Positions 18,041 to 28,193 of a stretch of DNA of 64,000 nt are shown piece after piece. The DNA comes from Nitrosomonas aestuarii (GTDB lineage Bacteria > Pseudomonadota > Gammaproteobacteria > Burkholderiales > Nitrosomonadaceae), in NCBI RefSeq assembly GCF_003046585.1, contig NZ_QAAE01000010.1, positions 62,001-126,000 of the forward strand, given 5' to 3'. The notes beneath the pieces are model-generated. The model worked only from the letters and a program-made list of their open reading frames with translations, had not been told where the DNA came from and made no database searches. How positions within the stretch are numbered: the stretch's first letter is position 1; each line of letters begins with the position of its first letter. Both the position numbers and the translations under genes were made by a program.

Positions 18041-19192
18041 TCATTTCACTTTTACCAAACGCATAACGCGATCATAAACACCAAGATAATTATTGATCAT
18101 AGTTACCATGCTAAATTCAGCGTTAATTTTTTGTCGTGCCGACTTACCATGCGCCTCCAACAATTGAGGATTATTATAATATGTCAGAATAGCTTCCATC
18201 AGGTCTGTTGTATTGTTGGGTGCGATTAACATACCGGTTCGTGCCTCTTCGACTAGCTCAACATTTCCACCAACACGTGTTGCTACAACAGGTAGCCCAC
18301 TGGACATGGCCTCGAGAATAGTATTTGAGATACCTTCGCCCAGAGAAGGCAACACAAACACATTCATCATACGCATAAACTCCGGAATGTCAGAACGCTC
18401 ACCCGGGAACCAGACAATATCTTCTGCATAAGCTTTCTGCACTAAACTTACACATTCGTCACGGGCACTCCCGTTACCAACAATTATCAGTCGTAAATAT
18501 TTACGAGCATCCGGCATTTTTTCGAGAATAAGTAAAAAAGAACGCACCAGATTCGGGTAATCCTTTACTGCTTCTAATCTCCCTACACTTCCGATTACAA
18601 ATGTATTTTCTGTAAAAAAATCTTTCGGACTCAGTTCACAATTCTTTGGTACCCCAGGAGAAAACCGATGGTTGTCAACACCATTATAAATTTGGCTAAT
18701 ACGATTCGACGACACACCAAGCAAATTGACCAACCAGGCTTCCAAATCTCTACTAACAGTAATGAAATGGTCTACAAATGGGTAAATTATTTTACGTAGC
18801 AAATTATATTTATAATTTTCGCCTTTTAGGTCTGAAATATCACGACCATGTTCACTGTGTATACGTACTTTAATTCGTGCTGCAACAGCTATTAACTGCG
18901 CTTCTAAAGCTGCAAGATTTCGTGTATGCACTATATCGGGCTTCAGTTCACGAAGCACTTTAAAAAGTTTGTAATATAACTTTATGTCATATCCCGCACG
19001 TTTATTTAAAGCAATTATTTCGACATCTTCTCTGATTATTCGATATCTATAATCTGTATAATTTTCAAGGCAGATAATAACGTGGCGATAACGCTCCCGC
19101 GGAATCTTGTTAATCAGATTTACTAATCCATTTTCTAGTCCACCGACATCAAGACGATGAATAATATGCGCTATTAATGGCGGGTTTTTCAT
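18041..19192 (-). CDS. Family 4 glycosyltransferase, exosortase-A locus type
   Basis: A 383-residue GT-B enzyme. It begins PLIAHIIHRLDVGGLENGLV and has the donor-site motif EGISNTILEAMSSGLPVVAT near residue 290, with the E-x7-E pattern of GT4 retaining transferases. This is the type of sugar transferase found in PEP-CTERM/EpsH exopolysaccharide loci. It should add a sugar from a nucleotide donor on the cytoplasmic side. It is the last gene of the minus-strand operon, 95 bases after the exosortase gene. Confidence 0.85.
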   Translation of the reverse strand: MKNPPLIAHIIHRLDVGGLENGLVNLINKIPRERYRHVIICLENYTDYRYRIIREDVEIIALNKRAGYDIKLYYKLFKVLRELKPDIVHTRNLAALEAQLIAVAARIKVRIHSEHGRDISDLKGENYKYNLLRKIIYPFVDHFITVSRDLEAWLVNLLGVSSNRISQIYNGVDNHRFSPGVPKNCELSPKDFFTENTFVIGSVGRLEAVKDYPNLVRSFLLILEKMPDARKYLRLIIVGNGSARDECVSLVQKAYAEDIVWFPGERSDIPEFMRMMNVFVLPSLGEGISNTILEAMSSGLPVVATRVGGNVELVEEARTGMLIAPNNTTDLMEAILTYYNNPQLLEAHGKSARQKINAEFSMVTMINNYLGVYDRVMRLVKVK

Positions 19193-19287
19193 AGCTGAAT
19201 CATTACAAGTCAGAAGCTAACTTAGTGTTGTAGTTAAATGTTTCCCGCAATCAATGGAATTACACAAAATTTCAGTATAAAACAGCG

Positions 19288-20847
19288 TTACTGTTCGCTG
19301 ATATCTTCCAAGCCATTTAAAATCGCAGGCAACATATCGGTAAGAAACTGTTGAAGTACAGGGATTGCCTCATCCGGTTGCACTTCATAGGGTGCGGCAA
19401 TTATAATCTCTGTCCCCATATCATTACTGGACAATAATCTATTTCTAGCCAACAGGGCTTTAGCCATATACGGATTGATAGTCTCATCGCCACCCAAAAC
19501 ATACCAGTTCCAGACCAACAAGTTGTGAGAGTGAGAACGTAGTTGAGTCTGACGAATTGTTACATCACGAGAATTAATCATAACTGATCGTTTAGCCTCG
19601 GATATTTTTCTCCAAGGAGAGTCCATTTCCAGTACCAGTACATTGCCAGAACTAATTAGCTCATTACCTTGTCGTTGATTATAGTAGTAGGTTACATACA
19701 AGCTAATCATCTCGTTTTCATTATTGACATAGTGCTGTTCAAATCTCCCTGGTTCACCAATATAAATTGGCTTCCAGTCTGATACCGAATTACTGGCAAT
19801 ATGCCATTTATTATCTGGAAGGTAAAAACTGAATTCTTGTTGCACATAATCCTCATCCTCTTCCAGATAGGTCGCATAAATGGGCCAAATTGATGTAATA
19901 ATTAATGTCGCACAAGTAATTAAAATCGTTTTCTTATTGGAAACAGAGTTGTTTCGGGTTTTTGTCAATTGTTTTTCAGAGTAATCATTATTGATTATTT
20001 CACTGCTGTCCTCGCGCCATAATGATCCTACCCAGAATAACAGCAGCATAACAAAACCAAAAAAAACCCATCCATAAATGAGATGGTCTACACCGACAGC
20101 TAACTGCATATCGCTTAAATGCCCGGTCATTACGATTAAATAGGCACGAACACCATTGGCCAAAATGGGCACAACAATTGAAAAAGCAATAAATATCAGT
20201 CGCCTGCTTAAACTCCGATATGTCAAATACGCATACAGTGTCCCTAGGGTAACTGATGCAATTAAATAACGTAATCCGCTGCAGGCTTCTACTACAGACC
20301 AGTTTCCAGTTGGAAGTGAAAAAAATGTGCCCTCCCTATAAACAGGTATACCACTCAATTGTAGTGCGTTAACCGTAAAATCAGCTGTGAAATTAATCAG
20401 CGGCGGTATTAGAACATCACCAAACGGAACCGCAAAAAAAAGATAAACCAAAGGAAAAGCCATAGCAAACATGACCCTGTAGCCCATAATAACCGCCACA
20501 ACAGCCGGCAACATAGCAACAAGAGCATATTGGGCCAACACCTGAACACTAGCCAGCTCTGATATCAACCAGAGGAAACCCAATACACACAAACCAATAA
20601 GCGCTGTTGGACTTGGTTGTTGATCGAGCGCAACAATACTCTTTCTTTTGGTCCAGATCAGATAAATAACAAACGGCAGTATAAGAAAACCATGCGCATA
20701 AGTCTCCGACCGATACCAAGTTGCAACCATAGACCAAGCCGTCATATGATAAAATATCATAATTCCGGCAACAGCCAAAATCGTCATTAGAGCAGCCAGA
20801 CTGATGGGGTTCCGATTTAAATTTTCAGTAGAACTCAAAGTATTCAT
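19288..20847 (-). CDS. xrtA: Exosortase A with fused EpsI domain
   Basis: A 519-residue polytopic membrane protein. Residues 20-275 form the exosortase with the proposed catalytic set C189 (VVEACSGLRYL), R234 (NGVRAY) and H255 (VDHLIYGW). Exosortases are thought to cut PEP-CTERM proteins and attach them to the envelope or exopolysaccharide. From about 300 on, one TM helix and a periplasmic region of EpsI type follow, fused in one chain as in many XrtA proteins. No PEP-CTERM substrate is visible in this window. It lies inside the exopolysaccharide operon. Confidence 0.92.
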   Translation of the reverse strand: MNTLSSTENLNRNPISLAALMTILAVAGIMIFYHMTAWSMVATWYRSETYAHGFLILPFVIYLIWTKRKSIVALDQQPSPTALIGLCVLGFLWLISELASVQVLAQYALVAMLPAVVAVIMGYRVMFAMAFPLVYLFFAVPFGDVLIPPLINFTADFTVNALQLSGIPVYREGTFFSLPTGNWSVVEACSGLRYLIASVTLGTLYAYLTYRSLSRRLIFIAFSIVVPILANGVRAYLIVMTGHLSDMQLAVGVDHLIYGWVFFGFVMLLLFWVGSLWREDSSEIINNDYSEKQLTKTRNNSVSNKKTILITCATLIITSIWPIYATYLEEDEDYVQQEFSFYLPDNKWHIASNSVSDWKPIYIGEPGRFEQHYVNNENEMISLYVTYYYNQRQGNELISSGNVLVLEMDSPWRKISEAKRSVMINSRDVTIRQTQLRSHSHNLLVWNWYVLGGDETINPYMAKALLARNRLLSSNDMGTEIIIAAPYEVQPDEAIPVLQQFLTDMLPAILNGLEDISEQ

Positions 20848-20971
20848 GCGGGGTTTTTGCCTTCTAAAAAATAAACAGTTTGTCTAACGGATTTTGGTTC
20901 TCCCAATTTCAGTTTCAACAGTTTAGAAAACTGCTATTTTTTTTAAAAATACATTTAACAAAAAATAAAAC

Positions 20972-22042
20972 TTAACCCAGGTTTTTAACAATATATGGGC
21001 CAATCAGATTAGCCATTGATAACGGCAATTTCTGCCAAGCCTGAATAAAAATCTTATATTTAGGATTAGAGGGATTATGGCTTGGCACTTGCGAAGATTT
21101 AATAAATTGATATTCATAATGTAGCGGCTGTGCTTCAAATCCCCAGTTTTTTTTGAAGCTATATGATCCAGAGTCACGCTTACTACGACCAAAGTCAAAC
21201 GTCTTATAACCCCTTTCACAGCTACGCCTCATAAGTTCCCAGTACATAAAATCGTTAGCAGCCAGTTTTCTCGCATCATCTGTCCCCCCCCCATAATAAG
21301 GCAATACCTCATCCCGAAAATAAAAACTCATCACACTGCTGATTGTTTTACCATCTTTAGTAATTGTCAGAAGTTCACAGTCCTCAGCAAATATTTCCTT
21401 AAGCAACTGAAAATATTTTTTTGCAAAAACAGGGGTACCTAGTCGATGTACACTACGCGAATAAGCGTAAAAGAAACGCTCAACATCTTCGTCAACCACA
21501 GCTCCAAGCTCGTATTTAAGGCCTTTGCGCACCATTGCACGTTGTTTACGCGGTATTGCCAACAAATTCTTCTCGACATCTGGGTCGATTGCCTTGCGAA
21601 AGGTAACATGGAGATCTTTGCGCGGCCAATCAGGATGCACAGGACGGATATTACGATACTCCAGATAATCAACCTTTTTCTGAAGTGCCAGCTCCTTCGC
21701 TGCCCATTCAAGCTCTTTTCGTACAATATCGCTATTTGCTGCTATACCACCATAAACACAAAATGGCAAAGAACTGAGAGAATGCCCGAAAAGAAAACTG
21801 TTGATCTCTGCTAAAGGCAAAACGCCTTGAATTTCTCCATTGCTTTCTGCATACAAAAACCGGGTTTGATGATTAAATGCCTGCTCAATAACATTTTTCC
21901 ACCCAGCTCGATGGAAAAATGTTGCTTCAGGACATATCTCGACAAACCGATCCCAGCGCACCTTGTCTTTCGCTTGCATTTCATGGATGGACACTTGCAT
22001 CGCAGGATCATCAGAATGAGATATTTTATTTAACGCATTCAT
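20972..22042 (-). CDS. FemAB-like acyl/aminoacyl transferase of the PEP-CTERM locus
   Basis: A protein of about 356 residues from the GNAT-like FemAB group. Typical stretches are RWDRFVEICPEATFFH, PYYGGGTDDARKLAANDFMY and FGRSKRDSGSYSFKKNWGF. This subgroup is known from exosortase/exopolysaccharide loci; its acceptor is unknown. The ATG at 22042 lies 3 bases after the deacetylase stop; a TTG 6 bases upstream would overlap that stop. The encoded protein is cytoplasmic. Confidence 0.87.
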   Translation of the reverse strand: MNALNKISHSDDPAMQVSIHEMQAKDKVRWDRFVEICPEATFFHRAGWKNVIEQAFNHQTRFLYAESNGEIQGVLPLAEINSFLFGHSLSSLPFCVYGGIAANSDIVRKELEWAAKELALQKKVDYLEYRNIRPVHPDWPRKDLHVTFRKAIDPDVEKNLLAIPRKQRAMVRKGLKYELGAVVDEDVERFFYAYSRSVHRLGTPVFAKKYFQLLKEIFAEDCELLTITKDGKTISSVMSFYFRDEVLPYYGGGTDDARKLAANDFMYWELMRRSCERGYKTFDFGRSKRDSGSYSFKKNWGFEAQPLHYEYQFIKSSQVPSHNPSNPKYKIFIQAWQKLPLSMANLIGPYIVKNLG

Positions 22043-22044
22043 TT

Positions 22045-22896
22045 TCAACGACGACCCTTATCTACAAGAAAAATTTTGTCCATCCTATCCCATTTAAAGT
22101 CATGTGTAAGCGTTCTGAGTCTTTCTTCCATACGATGCAAATTAAGATAATGCCGGAAACGGGTTTTATAACCAATGCCAATTTGACGTGGTTGTTTATC
22201 ATCAATTTCCCAAGGGTGAAAATAAAAAATTGCAGCACGAGATTCAACAGTATTTAATCTATTGATAAACCATTTAGAAACCGAATATGGCCAAAAACGA
22301 AAATAGCCGCCCCCACCCGCGGGCAAATTCCGTCCCCATAAACGCACTGTCGTTACGGGCAATTCTAGTATTCCATCTTCACCTCTTGGATAATTTGCGA
22401 ACCTTGGTGCATCGGGCATGCCATAATGATCATGTTGTACTGGATAAATGCTTGAACTATATAGATACCCAGCTTCAGCCAAGCGATCCAAAGCCCATAA
22501 ATTATTGTTGTTGATTGAAAAACTCGGTGCGCGATAGCCTTGTACAACCTGACCGCTGATATCTTCTAAAAGCATTTTACAGCGACTAATATCCTCCTTA
22601 AATTCCGACTGAGTAAGGTCTGTAACACGCGCATGCCCCCAACCATGGCTTGCCAATTCATGGCCATTGTCAACCATGCGCCTGATCATTTTCGGGTAGC
22701 GCTCTGCAATCCATCCTAAGGTAAAAAACGTCGCTTTAATTTGTTTCTCATCCAGTAAGTTCAGTATTCTGTCCATGCTGCTTTCTATTCTGCATGGAAT
22801 GCGGTCCCACGATTCCCGAGGAATATGCTTTTCGAAAGCCGAAACCTGAAAATAATCCTCTACATCAATCGTCATAGCATTACTTACTTGATTCAT
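22045..22896 (-). CDS. Polysaccharide deacetylase (PEP-CTERM locus type)
   Basis: A NodB-fold carbohydrate esterase of 283 residues. MTIDVEDYFQVSAFEKHI carries the first metal/catalytic acidic residues, SHGWGHARV is the histidine motif, and GYRAPSFSI is motif 3. The C-terminal part (FHPWEID) is the extension seen in deacetylases of exosortase loci. It should remove N- or O-acetyl groups from the exopolysaccharide. There is no signal peptide. Its ATG overlaps the previous stop as ATGA, which indicates translational coupling. Confidence 0.9.
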   Translation of the reverse strand: MNQVSNAMTIDVEDYFQVSAFEKHIPRESWDRIPCRIESSMDRILNLLDEKQIKATFFTLGWIAERYPKMIRRMVDNGHELASHGWGHARVTDLTQSEFKEDISRCKMLLEDISGQVVQGYRAPSFSINNNNLWALDRLAEAGYLYSSSIYPVQHDHYGMPDAPRFANYPRGEDGILELPVTTVRLWGRNLPAGGGGYFRFWPYSVSKWFINRLNTVESRAAIFYFHPWEIDDKQPRQIGIGYKTRFRHYLNLHRMEERLRTLTHDFKWDRMDKIFLVDKGRR

Positions 22897-23909
22897 GATT
22901 TATCTCTTTTAAGATGATGATCTTTAACACTACCAAAGGATATATTCTGCTTTAGCAGATCCAAAACAAAAAGCACGGATTTTTCCATTCTGATTAACCG
23001 ACTTTCCATTTTCTCCAAATCAATTTTTTCAGAACTTACTTGCAACGAGTCGACAGAGGAATGTTCCGATTTGTAATCTGAGACGAGTTGATTAGCATCA
23101 AATTCCTGTTCAAAATCATCAATAACTTCATTGACGTCTTTTTTGCCAAAGTGATGTAACTCTTCCAGACACCCCATCATCAACATCCTGTCACACAACA
23201 AATTGATTTTTCGCGGAATTCCACCTGTATACTTATATATCAAACGATAGGCATCCTCATCAATTACAGGATCATTTTTCCATCCAGCTGTTGTTAATCG
23301 ATGTTCAATATAGGCTTTTGTTTCCTGTTCATCCAGAGGCCCCAGATGATAAGTTGCAATTACTCTTTGTCTTAACTGTTGCATATTTTGATGCAACAAT
23401 GTTCGTTTGAATTCTGGTTGACCGAGTAAAAATGTTTGTAATAACGATGCTTCGTCAGTTTGAAAGTTAGATAGCATTCGTAATTCTTCAAGCGTTTCAG
23501 AAGACAGATTTTGCGCCTCATCGACAACCAGCAATACACGCTTTCCCTGTTGATCGCATTGACGAAGAAACTGTTCAAGATTGAGCAGCAAAACAGCTTT
23601 GCTTACATCAGCATATTTCAGACCAAATGCAGCAGCCACCAGTTTCAAGATATCTTTTGAATCTATATGTGTGCTAACAATCTGAATTGCTATTATCTTT
23701 TCTGACTCCAGTCTACGAAAAAGATTACGCATCAACGTTGTTTTACCTGCACCAACTTCTCCTGTCAGAACTATGAATCCTTCTCCTTGTGAAAGTCCAT
23801 ACTCCAGATAGGCCATAGCCCTCTTATGGCCCTTACTTCCATAAAAGAAACTCGGGTCCGGTTTTATTTGAAACGGTTTGGCATTAAAACCGTAAAACGA
23901 TTCATACAT
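22893..23909 (-). CDS. XrtA-associated ATPase (ExeA-like AAA)
   Basis: A 338-residue AAA ATPase of the ExeA/GspA type. It has Walker A GEVGAGKTTL near 45-54, Walker B VLLVVDEAQNL near 125, and a helical lid with GGIPRKINLLCDRML. The N-terminus MYESFYGFNAKPF is usual for this group. The C-terminal 60 residues are a charged coiled-coil-like tail. Its role in exopolysaccharide export is not defined; it is a constant member of exosortase A loci. The stop overlaps the deacetylase start. Confidence 0.9.
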   Translation of the reverse strand: MYESFYGFNAKPFQIKPDPSFFYGSKGHKRAMAYLEYGLSQGEGFIVLTGEVGAGKTTLMRNLFRRLESEKIIAIQIVSTHIDSKDILKLVAAAFGLKYADVSKAVLLLNLEQFLRQCDQQGKRVLLVVDEAQNLSSETLEELRMLSNFQTDEASLLQTFLLGQPEFKRTLLHQNMQQLRQRVIATYHLGPLDEQETKAYIEHRLTTAGWKNDPVIDEDAYRLIYKYTGGIPRKINLLCDRMLMMGCLEELHHFGKKDVNEVIDDFEQEFDANQLVSDYKSEHSSVDSLQVSSEKIDLEKMESRLIRMEKSVLFVLDLLKQNISFGSVKDHHLKRDKS

Positions 23910-23922
23910 TCGTTCAATTCCA

Positions 23923-25476
23923 TTAAAAATTCTTGGTTAAGGAAACTGTAACAGCATTGGCAGAGAGATCAACATTCTGATTTCCAAACTGTATATTAGA
24001 GATACGATCGATACGTTGATATTGCAACATGCCTATTAAATCAGATGTAAAATTTTTTGTAACATTCGCAGCAAAAACTAAATTGTCATTCGTTCTATTG
24101 ACGGACGAAAAATCGAACCTTACAAAACTAAAATTCAAATTAACATTTGTTCTCGGCGAGAATCTATAACGCCACGCAACATTACCGCCTGTTTGTTTCG
24201 TATCATTAAAAAACAACGGAAAACCCAGCAAATCAGTATCCAGTTCTTCAGCAGAATAAGGTTTTCGTGACAATCGAAATAAATTGAGCGTCAAATCATT
24301 TTTTGAACCATTTAAGCCCACAGATGCATTAAAGCGTCTTTGCAAAAAAACGCGATTTGTTAAAAAATTGTTTAGTCCCAATAAATTTTGTGACCCAAAC
24401 GCATTAAAATCGAACGCACCCACTGCACCAAATTGACCAGCCTGTTGATTCAATGTTGTAATATCCTCAACATATAGCAATTGCCATGTTGTCAAACGTG
24501 TTCTATAGTTAGCGTTAGCCGAATATGTATCACCAAAAAACCGTTGCCCGGCACTGAAATTTAAATCCGTCCGCTGATTGGGCGCCCAAACAAAGCCAAC
24601 CGTCCATGTCGGACTACTTGGCTTACCCCTGATCGAAACAAAACTGTTTCTTTCATAACCCCCGGTTGCAGTCAATCCAAAACGCGGCGTTACTCTGTAA
24701 ATAACGTTTGCAATATACCGCTCCATCTCAATCGTTCTGTTGACTCGACTCATTGTTGTATTGAGTCGTCGCTCTATATGAACAATTTGATTACTGTAAT
24801 TCAAACCCCATCCAAGTTTTGCAAACGAACTCCCGCTATTCAAACTGGCCATAAAACTGTCTCTGTTGCTATTAAAAAACCCATTTGCGCCGGATTTTAA
24901 GATACCTTTGGTATATCGCAGTTCTGTTGTTGCTATATCCTGAAATCGATATCGAATATAAGGGCTTACACTATAAACTTGAATATTTGCGCGATTACCC
25001 GTCACAAAGACATTGTCTGTTGTCTGCGGCCCCAGTGGACTGATATTCTGTTGCAAAATACTTGCATTTCCATCTACAAAAAACAAATCTCTCAGTACTT
25101 CTGCAGTTCCCGTGGCATTGAGCCTATGCCTAATGCGCGTCAACTCAGTATTCCGGGCAAAAATCAAATTGTTCATGATGTAATTTGCATTTACTTCATA
25201 ACGACGGCCCGTGCCAGTTAGCTGTAAGCCTGGATTGATTTGGGTAATCAAGTCACTCCCGCTAACCCCGGAACCACCAAAACCAACTCCACCTCCTCCG
25301 CCAATTATCCCGCCACCCAATCTAACATTATCTGTATAAGTCTCGCTGACAGTTAGCGTTGGCCTGAAATTTAGTTCAGATGCATCAACGTATGCTGAAT
25401 GCGCCAGGAAATAAGAAAATACAACGCTAAAATAAAAAAAAAGATAATAGATAGATTGCTTAGTACAAAAACTCAT
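23923..25476 (-). CDS. Outer-membrane barrel protein of the exosortase locus
   Basis: A 517-residue protein with an N-terminal signal segment, a glycine-rich patch (GGGIIGGGGGVGFGGSG) and then about 400 residues of alternating beta strands. It ends in VTVSLTKNF, with a terminal Phe as in outer-membrane barrels. It matches the TIGR03016-type PEP-CTERM-associated barrel by layout and position. It probably forms or supports the outer-membrane exit for the polysaccharide. The ATG overlaps the kinase stop (ATGA). Confidence 0.85.
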   Translation of the reverse strand: MSFCTKQSIYYLFFYFSVVFSYFLAHSAYVDASELNFRPTLTVSETYTDNVRLGGGIIGGGGGVGFGGSGVSGSDLITQINPGLQLTGTGRRYEVNANYIMNNLIFARNTELTRIRHRLNATGTAEVLRDLFFVDGNASILQQNISPLGPQTTDNVFVTGNRANIQVYSVSPYIRYRFQDIATTELRYTKGILKSGANGFFNSNRDSFMASLNSGSSFAKLGWGLNYSNQIVHIERRLNTTMSRVNRTIEMERYIANVIYRVTPRFGLTATGGYERNSFVSIRGKPSSPTWTVGFVWAPNQRTDLNFSAGQRFFGDTYSANANYRTRLTTWQLLYVEDITTLNQQAGQFGAVGAFDFNAFGSQNLLGLNNFLTNRVFLQRRFNASVGLNGSKNDLTLNLFRLSRKPYSAEELDTDLLGFPLFFNDTKQTGGNVAWRYRFSPRTNVNLNFSFVRFDFSSVNRTNDNLVFAANVTKNFTSDLIGMLQYQRIDRISNIQFGNQNVDLSANAVTVSLTKNF

Positions 25477-26366
25477 GAGTAATAATACCCATAATACTCG
25501 CTGCTTGAGAAACTTCTGACTTTATTGTAGATTAGGTTAATATTAGACTTGGAGTTAAATTGGTCAAGGACATGATTAACGGCTTGCTGTGTTGTCCGTT
25601 CTGCTTCAACAACCAGCACAATTTGTCCCACACGTTCAGCCAGAACGCGTGCCTCACTCGTCAACAAAATAGGCGGCGCATCAAAAATCACGATTCTATC
25701 GTTATAACGCTGTGCAAGTTCTTCAAGGAGCATGGCCATAGTCTGACTAGCCAACAATTCGGTTGCGTGCGAATGTGATGTCCCAACTGTAATCAAGCTC
25801 AGTTTTTCCACGTTAGTTTTTATCATTACATCGGCAACGTCATTTGATTCACCTAGCAGTAACTCCATCAAACCTTTTTTATTTGTAAAGCCTAATAAAT
25901 TTGGCATGGAAGGCCTCGCAACATCAGCATCAATCAGCAAAACCCGATGATCCATCTCGGATGCAATACTCATCGCCAAATTAACCGAGCAAAAACTTTT
26001 TCCTTCACCTGCAAGTGCACTGGAAATCATAATCAGATTATTATTTTTTTTTGTAAAGGCTTTTGTTAACAGAGGCCTTTTAATAATTCTGAATTGTTCT
26101 GCAATTTGTGTTTTACCCTTATCTGGGGTGACGATTCCCAAGCGGTGCAGTCTGTCAAGATCTATATTGATAAAATTTGTTTTAGCAGTTTCTTGTACAT
26201 GGCGATCAATTAAATCAGTCTCGCTATCACGCAGAGCTTCATTTACTGGCATCGAAACCGACTTTGATTTCACATCATCCTTTTGTTCAACTTGTTCAGC
26301 AGCCTTTTCGAACTTGTTACTAACGCCTTTCTCAAGTTTACCAATTGCTTTTTCAATAATACTCAT
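25473..26366 (-). CDS. Exopolysaccharide tyrosine autokinase (BY-kinase)
   Basis: A 297-residue cytoplasmic BY-kinase. It has Walker A SSALAGEGKSFCSVNLA (around 110-125), Walker A' LIDADVARP and Walker B VIFDAPPIL. The C-terminal tyrosine cluster SSSEYYGYYYS is the autophosphorylation site. It works with the chain-length protein encoded just upstream to control polymer length and export. The kinase is a separate polypeptide, as in exosortase A loci, rather than fused to the Wzz domain. Confidence 0.92.
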   Translation of the reverse strand: MSIIEKAIGKLEKGVSNKFEKAAEQVEQKDDVKSKSVSMPVNEALRDSETDLIDRHVQETAKTNFINIDLDRLHRLGIVTPDKGKTQIAEQFRIIKRPLLTKAFTKKNNNLIMISSALAGEGKSFCSVNLAMSIASEMDHRVLLIDADVARPSMPNLLGFTNKKGLMELLLGESNDVADVMIKTNVEKLSLITVGTSHSHATELLASQTMAMLLEELAQRYNDRIVIFDAPPILLTSEARVLAERVGQIVLVVEAERTTQQAVNHVLDQFNSKSNINLIYNKVRSFSSSEYYGYYYS

Positions 26367-26415
26367 GTTGATCCTTGTGATTCAGTCAGGAAAGTTTCGC
26401 ACATAATCTATTAAG

Positions 26416-27996
26416 CTAACCCAGATTATAAAAAGGCAGCATATCAACTATTCTGTCAATTTTTCTGAAATACAAAAGTAACATCGTGTACATTAGTCCC
26501 AAAAGCAAAATAGAAAAACTGAATATAAACAATCTTTGCTTTCGTTTAGCTTTCTGCTGGTCTGTCCATATCATTGGCACTGAACCTAACACAGGAATTC
26601 CAGTAACTTCACGTAAGTTATTCTGGCTATAGAACGCAGGTCTGATTTGGCTGATCACAAAAGCTACCGCGATACCTGCCAGTAAAGCGGCCAAAAATAC
26701 AAATGAAAAGAACATGCGATGATTGGGCCCAGCAGGAATCTCGGGAACCTGTGGCGGATCAATAATCCTGAATGACAACAAACCCGACGCCGACGTCAAT
26801 TCACCAGACATTCTTGCCGAAACACGACGTTCCAGTAGTCTTTCATAGTTTGCCTTATTAACATCGTAGTCACGATTAAGCTGGGTAAATTCTGCTTCAA
26901 CTTGTGGTATTGCGGTGCTCATTGATTTTAATCTCTCATAGCGGGCAGTATATTCTTCGACGCGCGCCGCCATGGAAGCTACCAAAGCCTCTGCATCTGC
27001 CAATGCAACATTCAACTGCTGCAGCATAGGGCTATAGTTTCTACCGATATCTTTATTGCCAGAATAGTTTCGCTTTGCTTCTTCTTTTTTTTGTTCTTCG
27101 AGTTGTGCTATGAGTCTTTTGGTAGACACAATATCTGGATGCAATTCAGTATAATTTAATCGCAAGTTATCCAATTTTTCATTCAGATTACCAATTCGTG
27201 CATCAATCTCCGGATTTACTATTGATTCTTCATCTAAAGCAAATGGTTCTAACACGAAGACAGGTTCGTCACCACTAATTTGCCTTCTAATTGCATCACG
27301 ACCTTTTTCAGCTTCTCTAAGCGCTAGTTGGGCCTGTTTCATATCCTCGTCTGCTTTTAACAATTGCGTATAATAATCACCCCGCTGTCCTGGCAAAAGC
27401 CCAATATTTCTTTGCTTGTATTCCGTCAAAGCATTTTCTGCCGCTATTAATTTTTCTTCATAAGCAGCAATCTGCTGATCAATGAACCGCAATGCTGATG
27501 AAGAATCATCTTTTTTTCCATCAAGTCCTTCTTCAACAAAAATTGTTAATAATGACTGCACAACATCTCTGGCCAAAACTGGGTTATCATTACTATAAGT
27601 AATCGTAAAAATATTATCTCCAGTTGCCGTAGCACCCAGTTTGATTTCCTTCATAAGTTTGGTTACCAGGCGCTCTTTTTCTGTTTCATTCGCAATCTGC
27701 AAATCCAGATCAACCATTCGTACGATTCTTTCAACGTTTGGGCGACTGATGATCGTGCGACCCATAATGGATATCTTTTGTTGCACATTGGGAGAAACCG
27801 TCATTCCTTCCATAAGTGGTCTTATGATGCTCTGAGTATCCACATAGATTCTTGCCGAGGCTTCGTAGTCATCAGGTAACTTGAGCACCACTACCCAACC
27901 TGCGATTGCCACCACCCAAGCGACAATCACAGCTATCAAGCGATACTTCCAGATACCTTTAACATAAACATATAATTGAGTAATTAGCTCATCCAT
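26416..27996 (-). CDS. Polysaccharide chain-length determinant (Wzz/PCP type)
   Basis: A 526-residue inner-membrane polysaccharide co-polymerase. TM1 is at about 17-37, followed by the Wzz domain (DYEASARIYVDTQSIIRPLM), a long periplasmic coiled coil (about 180-400) and a proline-rich PPQVPEIPAGP segment before a second TM near 430-450. A further C-terminal hydrophobic segment is near 490-510. It lacks its own kinase domain; the kinase is the next gene. A sigma-54-like promoter lies 75 bases upstream. Confidence 0.92.
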   Translation of the reverse strand: MDELITQLYVYVKGIWKYRLIAVIVAWVVAIAGWVVVLKLPDDYEASARIYVDTQSIIRPLMEGMTVSPNVQQKISIMGRTIISRPNVERIVRMVDLDLQIANETEKERLVTKLMKEIKLGATATGDNIFTITYSNDNPVLARDVVQSLLTIFVEEGLDGKKDDSSSALRFIDQQIAAYEEKLIAAENALTEYKQRNIGLLPGQRGDYYTQLLKADEDMKQAQLALREAEKGRDAIRRQISGDEPVFVLEPFALDEESIVNPEIDARIGNLNEKLDNLRLNYTELHPDIVSTKRLIAQLEEQKKEEAKRNYSGNKDIGRNYSPMLQQLNVALADAEALVASMAARVEEYTARYERLKSMSTAIPQVEAEFTQLNRDYDVNKANYERLLERRVSARMSGELTSASGLLSFRIIDPPQVPEIPAGPNHRMFFSFVFLAALLAGIAVAFVISQIRPAFYSQNNLREVTGIPVLGSVPMIWTDQQKAKRKQRLFIFSFSILLLGLMYTMLLLYFRKIDRIVDMLPFYNLG

Positions 27997-28070
27997 TCAG
28001 AATACTCTCTATTAATTTTAATCACTTTCTGACAAACATTTATATACCCTGGCACTTTTAAAACACTTTG

Positions 28071-28086
28071 ATCAAAGTACGTGCCA
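28071..28086 (-). promoter_or_regulatory. Sigma-54-like promoter upstream of the chain-length gene
   Basis: On the minus strand TGGCAC is followed by five bases and TTGAT, close to the RpoN consensus TGGCAC-N5-TTGCA. The predicted start would be near 28060, about 65 bases before the ATG at 27996. It also overlaps a palindrome CTTTGATCAAAG. Exosortase A loci are often under sigma-54 activators of the PrsR type; no such regulator is in this window. Confidence 0.55.
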
Positions 28087-28193
28087 TGTCTTGTTTGATA
28101 CTTAAAATATAAGCTTCTGTGCAAACACCGTTCTTTCAACACCACATCTATATCTTATTAAAGTCCTCTGGAATTTTCTCAAAGTGATCAAAA

